DNA of 64,000 bases from Blastomonas ursincola (GTDB taxonomy: Bacteria > Pseudomonadota > Alphaproteobacteria > Sphingomonadales > Sphingomonadaceae), in contig NZ_VDES01000001.1 in the NCBI RefSeq assembly GCF_013607875.1, positions 1,160,073 to 1,224,072 of the forward strand, read 5' to 3'. The position numbers were made by a program, and so were the translations under genes. Position 1 is the first letter of the stretch. Every line of letters starts with the position of its first letter. The notes under the pieces were generated by a model. It did not search any database. It was not told where the DNA came from and saw only the letters and a list, made by a program, of their open reading frames with translations. Positions 51,174-60,723 of the stretch are shown one piece after another.

Positions 51174-53687
51174 ATGCGCTTACCCAGTCTGTTTGCCGCA
51201 GCATCGGCCACCGTCCTCGCCAGCGCGCTGGCGACACCCGCTTTCGCCCAGGATTCGGCCCAGGCGGAACCGGCGGACGATGTGATCATAGTTACCGCTC
51301 GCCGCCAGAACGAAAGCCTGGCCGAGGTTCCGGCATCGGTGACCGTGCTCACCGCCGATGCGATCCAGAAGACCGGGGTCGAGACCGCCGACCAGTTCGT
51401 GCAGCTGACGCCCGGCGTCACCATCGTCACCGGCACGGCCGAGGCGGGTGACACCCAGATCAACATCCGCGGTATCAACGGCGCGCGCGACGCGGAAAGC
51501 TCGGTCGCGCTGGTCGTCGACGGCATCCTCAAGACCAATACCGCGCAGCTCAACCAGAACCAGGGCACCATTCGTCAGATCGAAATCCTCAAAGGACCGC
51601 AGGGCGCACTCTATGGCCGCAACGCGGCGGCGGGCGCGATCGTCATCCAGACGATGAAGCCGAGCGACCGGCTCGAGGCCGGTATCGAGCTCAGCGCCGC
51701 CGAACAGCAAACCTACAGAGGCAATGCGTTCATCTCGGTCCCGCTGGGCGAGAATGCCGGTTTCGTCCTGTCGGGCAGCTATCTCAAGACCGATGGCTTC
51801 TACCGCAACATCTTCCTCAACAATTCCAAGACCATCGACGATCAGGAAGTCTGGTCGGTCGACGGCCGCTTCGTCGCACAGCTCGGCGACCGGACCGAGA
51901 TCGACGCCAAGGCACGCTATTCGGACCTGACCGGCGCGTCGATCGCGTTCAACGCGGCCTTCCACCTGCCCAATTTCGCGGCGGCAAACCCGGCCTTTTT
52001 CGAGGATGTGAACCGCCACCCGTTCAACTTCTACAGCAATATCCGCCCGACCAACGACCAGACATCGTTCGATGCCTCGATCAAACTCGAGCATGAATTC
52101 GACTTTGCCAAGCTGACCCTGTGGGGCCTGTACAGCGATGTCGACCAGTCGCTGACCGCCGACGGCACCTCGGCCGACTTCGCCCGCTTCACCTTCCCCG
52201 GCGCGACGCCCGCATCGGTGGCAGCATCGAACGCCTGCTTCCGCAGCACCGCGCAGCTCACCGGCTTCCCGGTCAACCAGCCCGGTTTCATCGGCGCAAC
52301 GCCGGTGCCGTTCATCTTCGCCCCCGCCACCGGATCGACCTTCGGCCCGTACAGCCCGACGACCTGCGACGGCACGCAGTACCAGATCCGCCAACAGGAA
52401 GACTTCAGCGGCGAAATCCGCCTGTCCTCGAACGGCGACGGGCCGTTCAACTGGCAGCTCGGTGCCTATTATCTCAACATCAGCCGCGATGTCGGCGTGA
52501 GCCTGGGCGCGGACCTCGGTCAGGGCATCATCCGCCGGCTCTACAACGCGCCGGGCACGACCAACCCCACGACCCAGCTCTATTTCGACAGCTTCAGCAC
52601 CGATGTGTATGCTGCCTTCGGTTCGGCGGAATATAACTGGAACGACCGGATCAACCTGGGCCTCGCGTTGCGCTACGATATCGAGGATCGCAGCGTCTCC
52701 AACAATGTGCCTCTGGTGCTCGATCCGTTTACCGGAGGACCGATCAACCCCGGCCAGACCGCGGGCGCCATCCCCGACAAGTCGGAGAGCTACAAGCAGC
52801 TTCAGCCCAAGCTGACCTTCCGCTGGTCGGTGGCTGACAATTTCAACGTCTATGCAAACTGGGGAATCGGCTTCAAGGCGGGCGGCTTCAACAATTCGGG
52901 CTCGGCCGCGATCGTCCGCCAGTCGTTCAACCAGTTCATCGGATCGCAGGTCACGATCAACGACGATTACCGCAAGGAACGCTCGAGCGCGTTCGAGGGC
53001 GGCTTCAAGGGATCGGCGTTCGACGGCAAGCTGACCTTCGACCTCGCGGGCTATTATACCGATGTCAGGGACATGCAGTTCTTCGAATTCTTCGTCGGCG
53101 GCTTCGGCCTGCTGCGCGTGGTGTCGAACATCGACAAGGTCGAGCTGTATGGCGCGGAACTGAACCTCAATGCCGAGGTGACGCCGGGCTGGACGATCTT
53201 TGGCGCGTTCAACGTCACCGAAAGCGAGATCAAGCAGAACCGTTCGCGTCCGCAGACCGTGGGCAACAAGTCGCCCTCGACCGCCGACTACACGATCAAC
53301 CTGGGCACCCAGATCGTTGCCCCCATTGCCAAGAGCTTCGATCTGGTCGCGCGCGCCGACTATCGCATCACCGGCCCGACCTGGTTCCACACGCTGCAGA
53401 ACAACACCGTGCCGACGATCTTCAGCGGTTTGCTGCCCGGATCGGCGCTGGCGCTGCCCGCCTTTGTTGGCGACGCCAATTATGCGGTGACGCGGCGCGA
53501 TGCGTTCGGCGTGCTCGACGTGCGCGCGGGACTGGAAGGCGAGCAGTGGCGCGTGACCCTGTTTGCGGACAATGTGCTCAACCGCCGTTACCTGAACGAA
53601 GTGATCACCGCGGCCGAATTCGGCGGATCGTTCATCTCGCCCGGCGGTCTGCGCCGGATCGGGGTGGAAGTCGGCTACAAGTTTTGA
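51174..53687 (+). CDS. TonB-dependent outer-membrane receptor
   Basis: 837 residues. Signal peptide ends at AFAQD near residue 25; TonB box DDVIIVTARR follows, then the plug domain (VPASVTVLTADAI, LQQ-type INIRGINGAR, LKGPQGALYGRNAAAGAIVI) and a 22-strand barrel ending in GVEVGYKF with C-terminal Phe. In sphingomonads such receptors commonly import aromatic or other organic substrates. Its place after the racemase-like and NTF2-like genes suggests it takes up the substrate of this locus. A terminator follows. Confidence 0.93.
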   Translation: MRLPSLFAAASATVLASALATPAFAQDSAQAEPADDVIIVTARRQNESLAEVPASVTVLTADAIQKTGVETADQFVQLTPGVTIVTGTAEAGDTQINIRGINGARDAESSVALVVDGILKTNTAQLNQNQGTIRQIEILKGPQGALYGRNAAAGAIVIQTMKPSDRLEAGIELSAAEQQTYRGNAFISVPLGENAGFVLSGSYLKTDGFYRNIFLNNSKTIDDQEVWSVDGRFVAQLGDRTEIDAKARYSDLTGASIAFNAAFHLPNFAAANPAFFEDVNRHPFNFYSNIRPTNDQTSFDASIKLEHEFDFAKLTLWGLYSDVDQSLTADGTSADFARFTFPGATPASVAASNACFRSTAQLTGFPVNQPGFIGATPVPFIFAPATGSTFGPYSPTTCDGTQYQIRQQEDFSGEIRLSSNGDGPFNWQLGAYYLNISRDVGVSLGADLGQGIIRRLYNAPGTTNPTTQLYFDSFSTDVYAAFGSAEYNWNDRINLGLALRYDIEDRSVSNNVPLVLDPFTGGPINPGQTAGAIPDKSESYKQLQPKLTFRWSVADNFNVYANWGIGFKAGGFNNSGSAAIVRQSFNQFIGSQVTINDDYRKERSSAFEGGFKGSAFDGKLTFDLAGYYTDVRDMQFFEFFVGGFGLLRVVSNIDKVELYGAELNLNAEVTPGWTIFGAFNVTESEIKQNRSRPQTVGNKSPSTADYTINLGTQIVAPIAKSFDLVARADYRITGPTWFHTLQNNTVPTIFSGLLPGSALALPAFVGDANYAVTRRDAFGVLDVRAGLEGEQWRVTLFADNVLNRRYLNEVITAAEFGGSFISPGGLRRIGVEVGYKF

Positions 53688-53696
53688 CCGGCCCAG

Positions 53697-53743
53697 CCGT
53701 CACCACCTGCGCTGCGGCGCGGGTGGTGACGGTCTTTTTTTTT
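53697..53743 (+). terminator. Intrinsic terminator after the TonB receptor
   Basis: CCGTCACCACC (53697-53707) and GGTGGTGACGG (53722-53732) form a perfect 11-bp stem, followed by TC and nine T residues. This is the clearest rho-independent terminator in the window and ends the plus-strand operon. Confidence 0.92.
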
Positions 53744-53749
53744 AAGCCT

Positions 53750-54079
53750 TCAACCCCTGGCGTAGATCCACGCTGCCCACAGCCATCCGCCGATCAGCAG
53801 CGTGCCGCCGATCGGCGTCACCGCCCCCAGCCAGCGCGGCGCGCCCAAAGCCATCGCATAGAGCGTCACCGCGAAGATCGCCGCGCCCGCCAGCAGGGTC
53901 CAGGCGGCACCGGGCGCGCGTCCCATGATCGCGAGCGCCGCGACCGCGTGCACCAGCTGATACATCCCGCCGGTGCGGAGCCATTCGGCCTGCTGCTCAC
54001 CCGCCGCAGCATGCGCGCCGAACGCGCCTGCCGCCACTGCGAGCGCGGCAGAAACGGCCGCCAGAACCCCGATCATCAT
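53750..54079 (-). CDS. DUF423 family membrane protein
   Basis: 109 residues with four hydrophobic segments, typical of DUF423: LAAVSAALAVAAGAFGAHA, MYQLVHAVAALAIMG, FAVTLYAMALGAP and IGGTLLIGGWLWAA. Function unknown. GGAGGA lies 8 nt before ATG 54079. It is the last gene of a minus-strand group. Confidence 0.88.
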   Translation of the reverse strand: MMIGVLAAVSAALAVAAGAFGAHAAAGEQQAEWLRTGGMYQLVHAVAALAIMGRAPGAAWTLLAGAAIFAVTLYAMALGAPRWLGAVTPIGGTLLIGGWLWAAWIYARG

Positions 54080-54095
54080 TGCCCGTTTCCTCCGC

Positions 54096-55160
54096 TCAAA
54101 GACCCAGCAGCGCGGCGATCCGCTCTGCCGCCGGTTGCCAGGCCAGCCCGCTCTGCGCGAGCCAGGCGTCGTCGTAATAGCTGGTATGATAGCGATCGCC
54201 GCCATCGCACAGCAGAGTGACTACGCTGCCGCTGGTGCCCGATGCCGCCATTTCCTCGATCAGCGCCGCGCAGGCGACCAGGTTGGTGCCGGTCGATCCA
54301 CCGACCCGCCGCCCCAGCCGGTCGGACAGCGCTCGCATCGCGCCGATGCTGTCGCCATCTTCGACCGCGATCATCCGGTCGATCACCCCGGGGATGAAGC
54401 TCGGCTCCACCCGGGGCCGCCCGATGCCCTCGATCCGGCTCGCGCAGCCTTCGGGGAGTGAGGTCGCGTTTCGGTCGGCATAATGCCGGTGGAACACCGA
54501 ATGGACCGGATCGGCAACGCACAGCCGCGTGGCATAGCGCTGATAGCGAAGGTACCGCCCGATCGTCGCCGACGTACCGCCGGTGCCTGCGCCGCAGACG
54601 ATCCATTCGGGCACGGGATATTCCTCCTCGGCCATCTGCGCGAAGATGCTCTCGGCGATATTGTTGTTGCCGCGCCAGTCGGTCGCCCGCTCGGCATAGG
54701 TGAACTGGTCGAGATAATGGCCGCCGGTTTCCGCCGCGAGCCGGTGCGCGACATCATAGACAGTGCGCGGATCGTCGACCTTGTGAATCTCGCCGCCCTG
54801 GAAGCGGATGGCGTCGAGCTTGGCGGGCGCGGTGGTCGCGGGCACCACCGCGATGAAGCGCAGTCCCAGCATTCGAGCGAAATAGGCCTCGCTGACCGCC
54901 GTCGATCCCGACGAGGCCTCGATCACGCAGGTCTCCGGGCCGATCCACTCGTTGCACAGGGCATAGAGGAACAGCGATCGCGCCAGCCGGTGCTTGAGGC
55001 TGCCGGTCGGGTGCGAGCTTTCGTCTTTCAGGTACAGCGTGATGCCGGGAAAGCGCGGCAGGTCGAGCCGGATCAGATGCGTGTCGGCGGAGCGGTTATA
55101 GTCCGCCTCGATGCGCCGGATGGCCTCGTTCAGCCAGCCGCGCGGGCACAGCTCGCTCAT
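54096..55160 (-). CDS. cds1: PLP-dependent cysteine synthase-like protein (L-cysteine desulfhydrase Cds1 type)
   Basis: 354 residues, fold type II PLP enzyme. The Schiff-base lysine is in HPTGSLKHR, the phosphate loop is [13 protein letters not shown], and [20 protein letters not shown] is near the substrate motif. Cds1-like proteins degrade cysteine to sulfide, pyruvate and ammonia rather than making it. No serine acetyltransferase is adjacent. It overlaps the M3 peptidase gene by 4 bp. Confidence 0.8.
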   Translation of the reverse strand: MSELCPRGWLNEAIRRIEADYNRSADTHLIRLDLPRFPGITLYLKDESSHPTGSLKHRLARSLFLYALCNEWIGPETCVIEASSGSTAVSEAYFARMLGLRFIAVVPATTAPAKLDAIRFQGGEIHKVDDPRTVYDVAHRLAAETGGHYLDQFTYAERATDWRGNNNIAESIFAQMAEEEYPVPEWIVCGAGTGGTSATIGRYLRYQRYATRLCVADPVHSVFHRHYADRNATSLPEGCASRIEGIGRPRVEPSFIPGVIDRMIAVEDGDSIGAMRALSDRLGRRVGGSTGTNLVACAALIEEMAASGTSGSVVTLLCDGGDRYHTSYYDDAWLAQSGLAWQPAAERIAALLGL

Positions 55161-57202
55161 CCCTCGGCGTCCACCAGACCGTGGCGCACCAGCATCGCGC
55201 GCGGGTCGGGGTCGCGGCCCCGGAACGCGCGGAAGCTCTCCGCTGCCGGCCGGGTCGCGCCGCGCGCCAGCACCTCGGCGCGGAAGCGGTCGCCGGTCGC
55301 ACGATCAAGCAGCCCGGCCTCCACGAACGCCATGAAGCCGTCGGCGGCGAGCAGTTCGGCCCAGAGATAGCTGTAATAGCCCGAGGCATAGCCGCCTGCG
55401 AAGATGTGCGAAAAGGCATGCGGAAAGCGGTGCCATTCGGGCGGGCGGATCACTGCCACCTCGTCGCGCACCGCGTTGATCACCTCGACGGGATCGCTGC
55501 CCATCGTGCCCAGGTGCAGCAGCATGTCGAACAGCGCGAACTCGATCTGGCGGATCAGGAACAGCCCTGCCTGGAAATGCCGCGCGCGCAGCAGCCGGTC
55601 GAACAGCTCGTCCGGCAGCGGCTCGCCGGTCTTGTAATGGCCCGACATGGCGGTGAGCACCTGCCGGTCCCAGGCGAAATCCTCCATCAGCTGGCTGGGC
55701 AGCTCGACCGCATCCCATTCGAACCCGCTGGTGCCCGCGATGCTCGGGCGGTTGACCTCGGTCAGCAGCAGGTGGAGGCAATGGCCGGTCTCGTGTAGCA
55801 GCGTGCCGACATCCGAATGGCTGAGCAGCGAGGGCGCTTCGGGCCCGGCGGGCGAGAAATTGCACACCATATAGGCGACCGGCAGCTGGACGTGATCGCC
55901 ATCGTTGCGGCGCGGACGCGCCTCGCCCATCCATGCGCCGCCGCGCTTGCCGGACCGCGCGAACAGGTCGAGATACAGGCCCGCAATCGGCTGGCCGCTC
56001 TCATCGACGACATCGTAGAAGCGCGCATCGGCATGGTAGAGCGAGGCATCGCTGCGCTGTTGCAGCCGGATGCCGAACAGCCGTTCGAGCAAAGCCTGCC
56101 AGCCCTGCATCACCTTCTCGACCGGGAAATAGCCGCGAATCTCGGCCTCGTCGACCGCATAGAGCGCCTGGCGCAAACGGTTCGAGGCAAAGCCGACATC
56201 CCAGGGCTGAAGGTCCGCGATACCCAGCTTCTCGGCGGCAAAGGCTTTCAGTTCATCGAGGTCGCGCTGCGCCGCCGGCTTGGCGCGGCTGGCAAGATCG
56301 CGCAGGAACGCGAGCACCGCGCCGCCGTCCGACGCCATCTTGGTGGCGAGCGACCATTCGACCGGATCGGCAAAGTCGAGCAGCCCCGCCGCCTCGCGCC
56401 GCAGCTCGAGGATGCGCGCGATGCGTTCCGAATTGTCGAACTGCCCGGCATGCGGCCCCTGATCCGAGGCGCGGGTCCCGTAGGCCTGATAGACGCGCGC
56501 GCGCAGGTCGCGATTCTCGGCAAAGGTCAGGATGGCGTTGACCGAGGGCGCCTGCAGCGTCACGCGCCAGCCGGTCTGGCCCTTGGCCTCGGCAGCGGCG
56601 GCGAACATCGCCTTGTCGGTCTCCGACACGCCCACAAGGTCGGCCTCGTCGGTGATCAGCTCTTCCCAGGCATCGGTCGCATCGAGCACCGCGCTGCCGA
56701 ATTCGTTGGAAAGCGTCGCGAGCTCGACCGACACCTGCTTGAACCGCTCGCGCGCGGCCTCGTCGAGCGCCACGCCCGAGAGCCGGAAATCGCGCAACGC
56801 GTGCTCCACCGCCACCCGGTCGGCCTGGGACAGGGCGGCGAACTCGGGCGTCGCGGCGAGCGCCTCGAACACCTCATAGAGCGCGCGATTCTGCCCGACC
56901 ATGATGCTGTTGGTGACGAGCCGCTGCTCGCCCTCCTGATAGGCGGTGCGCAGCTCGGGGCTGTCGGCGACCGAATGCAGGTGCGATACCGCCGCCCAGA
57001 TCGCGCCCAGTTCCGCCTCTGCGCGCTCGAACGGCAGCCAGGCGTCGGCGAACGTGACAGGCTTGTCGCGCACCAGCGTCTCGATCGTAGCGGCATGGCG
57101 GGCGAGCGCGTCATCGAGCGCGGGCGCGATATGATCGGCGGTGATTTCGGCAAAGCGCGGCAGCGCGCGCGTATCGAGCAGGGGGTTGGTCGTATCGGTC
57201 AT
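55157..57202 (-). CDS. M3-family oligopeptidase (Dcp/OpdA-like)
   Basis: 681 residues, zinc metallopeptidase. The active-site motif is [11 protein letters not shown] in TLLHETGHC, with the distal glutamate in the following [16 protein letters not shown]. Cleaves oligopeptides in the cytoplasm or periplasm; no signal peptide seen. It shares a transcript with the downstream cds1 gene (4-bp overlap). Confidence 0.92.
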   Translation of the reverse strand: MTDTTNPLLDTRALPRFAEITADHIAPALDDALARHAATIETLVRDKPVTFADAWLPFERAEAELGAIWAAVSHLHSVADSPELRTAYQEGEQRLVTNSIMVGQNRALYEVFEALAATPEFAALSQADRVAVEHALRDFRLSGVALDEAARERFKQVSVELATLSNEFGSAVLDATDAWEELITDEADLVGVSETDKAMFAAAAEAKGQTGWRVTLQAPSVNAILTFAENRDLRARVYQAYGTRASDQGPHAGQFDNSERIARILELRREAAGLLDFADPVEWSLATKMASDGGAVLAFLRDLASRAKPAAQRDLDELKAFAAEKLGIADLQPWDVGFASNRLRQALYAVDEAEIRGYFPVEKVMQGWQALLERLFGIRLQQRSDASLYHADARFYDVVDESGQPIAGLYLDLFARSGKRGGAWMGEARPRRNDGDHVQLPVAYMVCNFSPAGPEAPSLLSHSDVGTLLHETGHCLHLLLTEVNRPSIAGTSGFEWDAVELPSQLMEDFAWDRQVLTAMSGHYKTGEPLPDELFDRLLRARHFQAGLFLIRQIEFALFDMLLHLGTMGSDPVEVINAVRDEVAVIRPPEWHRFPHAFSHIFAGGYASGYYSYLWAELLAADGFMAFVEAGLLDRATGDRFRAEVLARGATRPAAESFRAFRGRDPDPRAMLVRHGLVDAEG

Positions 57203-57254
57203 CCCTGCCCTTTAGCGGAATTTGGCGCAGGGTCAGGCAAAAATGTGCGGGCGC

Positions 57255-59327
57255 TCAGCTCCGTCCCTGCAGATCGCGCAGCATCGCGGCCGCCTGGGCT
57301 CGCTCGGGAAACGCCCCCAGCGAGAGCGAGGCGCGCAGCGCGCCCATCGCCCGGCCCGGCTTGCCCGCAGCGGCATAGGCCTGGGCCAGGTGATAGCGCA
57401 GCCACGGGTTGCGCGGTTGCAGGGCTTGCGCCTTTTCGAGCATCTCGACCGCCAGCATCGGGCGGTCGCTGGCCTCGGTCAGTGCCATGCCGCGGACATG
57501 CGCGACCAGCGGGCTGGAAGGCTGAACGCGATAGGCGAGCCGCGAATCATGCGCCGCACGCGCCGGATCACCCGCGCGCAGACGGGCGAGTGCCAGATCG
57601 GTGAGCAGCATCGGCTGGCTGCTGCCGAGCTGCGCGTGCAGCGCCGACAGCATCGCCACCGCCCCGCCCCATTCGCCGCGATCGATATAGGCATTGGCCA
57701 GCAGGCGCAGCCCGCCGGTATTGGCCGGGCTCATGTCGACGAAGCTTTCGAGCAGCGCGTCCGCTTGATCGCGGCGGCCGAGTTCGCGCAGCACCAGCGA
57801 CAGGCGGCGCACCACGGGCTCAGCGAGGCGGATACGCGCCGCGCGCTCGTAATAGGGCAAGGCTGCGCGCGCATTGCCCGAGGCATAGAGCACGTCGCCC
57901 AGCAGCATCTGCGCGTCGGGTACGCCGGGATTGGCATCGGCCAGCGGGCCGGCGAATTCCTCTGCCTGCACAAAATCCCCGCGCGCCACCAGCATGCGGA
58001 CATAGGGCACCACCGCGCGCGCATCGCGCGGCGCGGCGCGGGCGGCATCGGCGAGCAGCCAGGGTTCGTCGTCCTGATCGAGCCGCAGCAGCGGCGCAGG
58101 ATCGGGGGTCGCGGCACGCGCAAGATATTCGAGCGCCGCATCGCGCTCGCCCATCGCCTCAAGCGAGCGTCCGACCAGGGTCAGCAGATAGGCGCTCGTC
58201 CCAGCGCGGTTGGCGACGGGCCGAAAGCGTTCGAGCAGCGCTTCGTGCTCGCCCTCGGCATAGAGCGCGCGCGCAAGCAGTTCGGCGGCGCGGCGGTTGA
58301 AAGGCTGGGCATCGGCGAGCTTTTCGAACCGGTCGATCGCCTGGCGATAGTTGCCAAGCTGGAACTCGACCACCCCCTCGACCTGCATCGCCGCCGGCAC
58401 GCCTTCCAGCGCGCCTCCGGTCTTCTGCATCAAGGTGCGCGCCAGATCGTAGCGCCCCGCGCGCGCCGCGAGCACGGCTTGCAGGAAATAGCCGCGCGGG
58501 TTGTTGGGCTCGAGCGCGACAATCTGCCGCGCCGCCTTCAGCATCGCGCGCATCCGGCCCATATCGCCCAAAGTCGCGGCATATTCGCCGAGCACCGCGG
58601 TATCATTGGGGTCGATCGCCAGCGCGCGCTCGAACCACGGCAAGGCGGCAGCGAGCCCGGTCTGGCTGCGCGTCAGTTCGCCGCGCAGCTGCAAGGCGCG
58701 GACATTGCTGGCGTCGAGCGCAACCGCATGGTCGGCTGCTTCCAGCCCGCCCGCCTGATCGCCCGATGCGGTGCGGAAGCGCGCGATATCGGTCCACAAC
58801 AGGCTGTCGTCGGGGGTAAACTGCAAGGCCCGGTCGAACGCCGCGCGCGCCTCGTCATACTGACCGAGCGCCAAATGCGCCCGCCCCTGCGTGCGCGCGG
58901 CATAGCCCATGTCCGCCTTGGCCACCGATCCTTCACCCAGCCAGCGCAGCGCATCGCCGGCCCGGCCCTGCAGCACCATCGCCTCGGCCATCGGCGCGCG
59001 GACAAGCGCGCGATCGGCGCCGAGTTCGAGCGCGCGCTGCAGCTCGCCCTCGGCCCCATCGGCATCGAACAGCGCCAGGAACACCCGCGCCTGCGCGAGC
59101 CGCGCCTCCTTCATCTTCGGCGCGGCCTTGATCGCATTCATCAGCTCGATCCGCGCCGCGCGATTGTCACCGCGCGCACGATAGTCGGCAGCGCGCGCCA
59201 TCGCCTCGCGCGCCGCGCCCATGTCTTCCGCGCGCAGGCCTGCGCCCGCGCCGCCCAGCAGCAAGGCAGCGGCGGCAAGCGCCGACCACAGCCTGTTGCC
59301 GGGACGAGGATCAGCTCTGGATGTCAT
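57255..59327 (-). CDS. prsT: PEP-CTERM system TPR-repeat protein PrsT
   Basis: 690 residues. Signal sequence (LWSALAAAALLLGGAGAG), then a long run of tetratricopeptide repeats (examples near LAQARVFLALFDADGAEGELQRALEL and PWFERALAIDPNDTAVL). PrsT is a TPR component of XrtA/PEP-CTERM exopolysaccharide clusters, probably a periplasmic scaffold. It overlaps prsR by 17 bp, and the cluster order supports the name. Confidence 0.88.
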   Translation of the reverse strand: MTSRADPRPGNRLWSALAAAALLLGGAGAGLRAEDMGAAREAMARAADYRARGDNRAARIELMNAIKAAPKMKEARLAQARVFLALFDADGAEGELQRALELGADRALVRAPMAEAMVLQGRAGDALRWLGEGSVAKADMGYAARTQGRAHLALGQYDEARAAFDRALQFTPDDSLLWTDIARFRTASGDQAGGLEAADHAVALDASNVRALQLRGELTRSQTGLAAALPWFERALAIDPNDTAVLGEYAATLGDMGRMRAMLKAARQIVALEPNNPRGYFLQAVLAARAGRYDLARTLMQKTGGALEGVPAAMQVEGVVEFQLGNYRQAIDRFEKLADAQPFNRRAAELLARALYAEGEHEALLERFRPVANRAGTSAYLLTLVGRSLEAMGERDAALEYLARAATPDPAPLLRLDQDDEPWLLADAARAAPRDARAVVPYVRMLVARGDFVQAEEFAGPLADANPGVPDAQMLLGDVLYASGNARAALPYYERAARIRLAEPVVRRLSLVLRELGRRDQADALLESFVDMSPANTGGLRLLANAYIDRGEWGGAVAMLSALHAQLGSSQPMLLTDLALARLRAGDPARAAHDSRLAYRVQPSSPLVAHVRGMALTEASDRPMLAVEMLEKAQALQPRNPWLRYHLAQAYAAAGKPGRAMGALRASLSLGAFPERAQAAAMLRDLQGRS

Positions 59328-60720
59328 ATTGCCGGAGCAGATCATACAACGTCGGGCGGCTGATGCCGAGCAGCTTGGCCGCGCCCGAGATATTGCCCTC
59401 GGTCCGCGCCAGCGCATGGCGGATCGCCTTTCGGTCGGCCAGTTCGCGCACCGCCTTCAGGTTGAGGAACTCCGCCGTCTGCGGTTCGGCGCGCTCCAGA
59501 TCGAGATCCTCGGCGGTCACCAGCCGGCTTTCTGCCATGATCACCGCGCGCTTCACCCGGTTCTCGAGCTCGCGGACATTGCCCGGCCAGTGCCAGGCAT
59601 CGAGCATCTTCAGCGCATCGGGGGCAAAACCCTTGACCGCCGGGTTCATCTCGGCGGCGAAGCGGGCGAGGAAATGCTTGGCGAGCAGCACCGCATCGCC
59701 CGGTCGTTCGGCGAGCGAGGGGATGTGCACCACAATCTCGGCAAGGCGATAGAACAGGTCCTCACGGAACCGCTCCTCGGCGATCATCTTCTCGAGATTC
59801 TGGTGGGTCGCGCAGACCACGCGGGTATCAACCGGGATCGGGCTGCGACCACCGACCCGCTCGATCACGCGTTCCTGCAGGAAGCGCAGCAGCTTGACCT
59901 GGAGCGGCAGCGGAATGTCGCCGACCTCGTCGAGGAAAAGGGTGCCGCCGGCTGCCTGCTCGATCTTGCCGATCGTGGTCTTGATCGCGCCGGTAAACGC
60001 GCCCTTCTCATGCCCGAACAACTCGGATTCGAGCAGGTTTTCGGGGATCGCGGCGCAGTTGATCGCGATGAACGCGCCGCCGCGGCGGTTGCTCTTCTCG
60101 TGCAGGCCGCGCGCGAACAGCTCCTTGCCGGTCCCGCTCGCACCGAGCAGCATGACCGAGACATTGGTGTTGGCGACACGCTCGATCGTGCGCGCGGCCT
60201 TCACCATCTGCGCATCGCCAGTGATCATGCCGCCGAGCACCGTATGGTCCTCACCCGATTTCTGGCTCAATCGCGCATTTTCGCGCTCGATCTGCTGCAC
60301 GTTGAGCGCGCGGCGGACGATCAGCGCGAGATCGTCGATCTCAACCGGCTTGCGGTAGAAATCATAGGCGCCTTGCGCGATCGCATCGCGCGCGCTCTGC
60401 CGCTCGCCGTGACCCGAGGCGATGATCACCTTGGTATCGGGCTTCAGCCGAAGGATTTCCGCCAAGGTCGCAAAGCCCTCGCTGACGCCATCGGGATCGG
60501 GCGGCAGGCCGAGATCGAGCGTCACGACATCGGGCTCCTCATAGCGCAGCAGGTCGATCGCGCTCGCCCGATCGCCCGCGCACAGCACCTCGAAATCGTC
60601 GAACGCCCATTTGAGCTGGCGCTGCAGCCCGGCATCGTCCTCCACCACCAGCAGGCGCGGCAGCCGGTTGGCGCCCTTGCCGCCACCGTTCATCGCGGGA
60701 TTGGGGGAAAGGTCGGTCAT
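59311..60720 (-). CDS. prsR: PEP-CTERM-box response regulator PrsR (sigma-54 activator)
   Basis: 469 residues: receiver domain with the acidic pair in VVEDDAGL and the phosphoacceptor Asp in VVTLDLGLPP, AAA+ domain with Walker A GASGTGKELFA and the sigma-54 contact motif GAFTGA, and a Fis-type HTH (ISGAAKLLGISRPTLYDLLRQY). The NtrC-like activator of PEP-CTERM genes, paired with PrsK. Confidence 0.95.
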   Translation of the reverse strand: MTDLSPNPAMNGGGKGANRLPRLLVVEDDAGLQRQLKWAFDDFEVLCAGDRASAIDLLRYEEPDVVTLDLGLPPDPDGVSEGFATLAEILRLKPDTKVIIASGHGERQSARDAIAQGAYDFYRKPVEIDDLALIVRRALNVQQIERENARLSQKSGEDHTVLGGMITGDAQMVKAARTIERVANTNVSVMLLGASGTGKELFARGLHEKSNRRGGAFIAINCAAIPENLLESELFGHEKGAFTGAIKTTIGKIEQAAGGTLFLDEVGDIPLPLQVKLLRFLQERVIERVGGRSPIPVDTRVVCATHQNLEKMIAEERFREDLFYRLAEIVVHIPSLAERPGDAVLLAKHFLARFAAEMNPAVKGFAPDALKMLDAWHWPGNVRELENRVKRAVIMAESRLVTAEDLDLERAEPQTAEFLNLKAVRELADRKAIRHALARTEGNISGAAKLLGISRPTLYDLLRQYDIQS

Positions 60721-60723
60721 CGG

